From Lactarius indigo (taxonomy: Eukaryota; Basidiomycota; Agaricomycetes; Russulales; Russulaceae): a stretch of DNA of 64,000 bases. The DNA lies in the NCBI GenBank assembly GCA_025766275.1, contig JAFKAC010000030.1, forward strand, positions 248,001 to 312,000, read 5' to 3'. The translations under genes were made by a program, and so were the position numbers. This document shows, piece by piece, positions 62,400-64,000 of this stretch; the first letter of the stretch is position 1; every line of letters begins with the position of its first letter. The notes below the pieces were generated by a model. That model worked only from the letters and a program-made list of their open reading frames with translations. It made no database searches and had not been told where the DNA came from.

Positions 62400-64000
62400 A
62401 TGACAAAAGCGTCACAGGAAGCACCAAGTTTTGTCGATGGGTCCGGTCCTATTTTCTCGATGTATTCTGAGAGGGCAACAGAGGACGACGAGAAGATGGC
62501 TGAAAGTTGGAAGGCGGACGCCGAGGGAATCCTCGTCTTTGTGCGTTTCTATATTCTAATCCCGTGTTTCACACTAAATAATCGATAAAAGACCGGTTTA
62601 TTCTCTGCTGCCGTCGCATCGTTGATCTCGGTGTCAATCCAGGACATTCGACAGAACCCACAAGACACTTCCAACTTCTACCTCGCAAATATTTATCAGA
62701 CTCTCGCCGACCCTGGATCCAATGTTTCGAGCACCCTCCCTGTTTCCCCTCCTTCATTTTCTCCCCCAAACTATGCCATTTGGGTGAACGCGCTTTGGTT
62801 CTTAAGCTTGGTTATCAGTATTACCTGCGCTCTACTTGCAACGTTGCTTCAGCAGTGGGCACGAAGATACCTCAAGGTCACTCAGCCTCGCTATAGTCCG
62901 CACAAGCGAGCGCAGTTTCGTGCGTTCTTTTTTGAAGGCGTCGACAAATTTCTTGTCTCGTGGGCCGTTGAAGCATTGCCTACGCTTCTCCACATTTCCC
63001 TATTCCTGTTCTTTGCTGGCCTGGCCGTGTTCCTTCACAACGTTAATCTCACCATTTTCAAGTTGGTGTTGTCATGGATCGGCGTTTGCACTGCTCTGTA
63101 CGGATCCATCACGTTCGTTCCGGTCTTTCGTCACGACAGCCCATATCACACCCCACTTTCATTGCCAGCATGGTACATTGTAACCGGATTATCATTTGTC
63201 ACATTTCGCCTCCTTCATTGGTTCACCATTTTTATAAGCTTTTGTTATTTGTGCCTTTGTTGTCCATGCGCCTTTCTTGCCTTTAATGATCTCGAGCCGA
63301 GCTTTCTTGGTCGAGTCAATGAACGCCTTCGATCCTTGGCAAGAAGTTATCACGAATTGCTTATAAAGGGCAAGCAGAAGATAGTCGAGGAAACTGCTCT
63401 GAAGTCACCTTCAGAGATTGTCACTCGCGCATTTCTGTGGACCTTCGATGGTTCGGACGACGATCACGAACTGGAGCGTTTCTTTTCCGGCTTACCTGGC
63501 TTCCGCAGCTCGAAAGTGGTCGACGACCCTCTGCCCGGTCTCACCGAAGAGCAAAAGAAGAAACTTATCGAGGGGCTGGTTGGATTTCTGGACCGCACGT
63601 TCTCATCCGATTTGCTCCCTGAGCCCGTCAAAAACCGGAGAGCCGTCATATGTGCCAAGGCGATCAATCCCGCAGAAAATTCTGGGACTTGGTATTTGCG
63701 GATCCTCGACAGAATTGTGTCCGAAGATAGGTACGGGCAAGTGCAATCTTCCAAAATCGCACCTTTTGTGAAAGACTGGGGCAAGGGCAAGGGCGTAGAA
63801 ACCAGTTCTGCACTTATCCAAGCCATAGTCTCCAGTGTCGTCGCAAGGGCGCAAGTGCGCGATAACCACTGGTTTACTGTTGCCTCCGACGAACTGGGCA
63901 TCCAAGAATCTATCCTCCGAGAGTACGCCACACACGGTGATAGCCTGTCACTTGCCATCTTGATCCACATCACTCGCCAGCAATTTACCCATTTCGGGAA
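62400..64000 (+). CDS. DUF6535-type multi-pass membrane protein (J3), partial
   Basis: Exon 1 62400-62540 (ATG AAC-type start region MTKASQEAPSFVDGSG), intron 62541-62591 (51 bp, GTGCGT...AAAAG) at exactly the same codon as in J2, exon 2 from 62592 (TGLFSAAVASLISVSI) open to the window edge. The same membrane segments as J2 are seen (FLSLVISITCALLAT, HISLFLFFAGLAVFL, LVLSWIGVCTALYG), and the cytoplasmic part contains ELERFFSGLPGFRSS, shared with J2. No lesion was seen in the visible part, making it the best candidate for a working gene here. It is a dispersed duplicate of J2 in the same orientation. Confidence 0.82.

Noticed and set aside
1..64000. CRISPR arrays, rRNA or tRNA genes
   Set aside because: No regularly spaced repeats, rRNA motifs or cloverleaf-like A/B box pairs were recognised; the intron-bearing genes indicate a eukaryote.

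Overview
The window looks like heterochromatin-type DNA from a filamentous basidiomycete (Agaricomycetes). Three things point there: spliced multi-TM genes of the DUF6535 type with 51-54 bp introns, SWIM zinc-finger proteins of the fungal transposase-derived type, and a long spliced gene with the GDNPMQSE motif that I know only from expanded agaricomycete families. I found no housekeeping gene, rRNA or tRNA.

Layout. 1-14439: minus-strand Ty3/Gypsy chromovirus B (left LTR outside the window), split inside its RNase H region by chromovirus A (2814-10430, plus strand; complete, TSD GTGGC, LTRs identical by eye, both ORFs open). 14440-16443: minus-strand Ty1/Copia remnant D, interrupted by solo LTR C (TSD GTGGG). 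17600-21063: decayed chromovirus pol E. 21064-28801: chromovirus F (minus). 28802-29506: broken DUF6535 gene J1. 30512-31960: broken SWIM gene K, cut by the LTR of element I (31961-32814). 32815-48458: chromovirus G (plus), an inverted near-copy of F, interrupted by chromovirus H (39807-47607, TSD CAGAA, intact ORFs). 48707-52879: spliced transposon-type gene M (minus). 53420-56281: LTR fragment P and SWIM gene L, which is split by two solo LTRs, N (TSD GGGTG) and O (TSD GACTG). 57061-59727 and 62400-64000: two DUF6535 genes, J2 and J3.

The chromoviruses share an unusual expression plan that can be read from the sequence. The primer-binding site is an 11-nt complement of the predicted 5' end of the element's own mRNA (Tf1/sushi-type self-priming), and this pairing co-varies between families. 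Gag has no in-frame ATG at its start; a GTG or CTG sits instead in an A(-3)/G(+4) context in every copy. Pol is reached by a -1 shift, at a correctly phased GGGTTTT in A, F, G and H. Pol ends in a long extension after the chromodomain, and a +1-frame ORF overlapping that extension shows a coiled-coil-like segment better conserved than the pol frame.

F and G agree almost perfectly up to the exact point where H sits in G and differ by a few percent beyond it, which suggests ectopic gene conversion. Nearly every nonsense change in older elements is TGA, as expected from C-to-T change at CpG.
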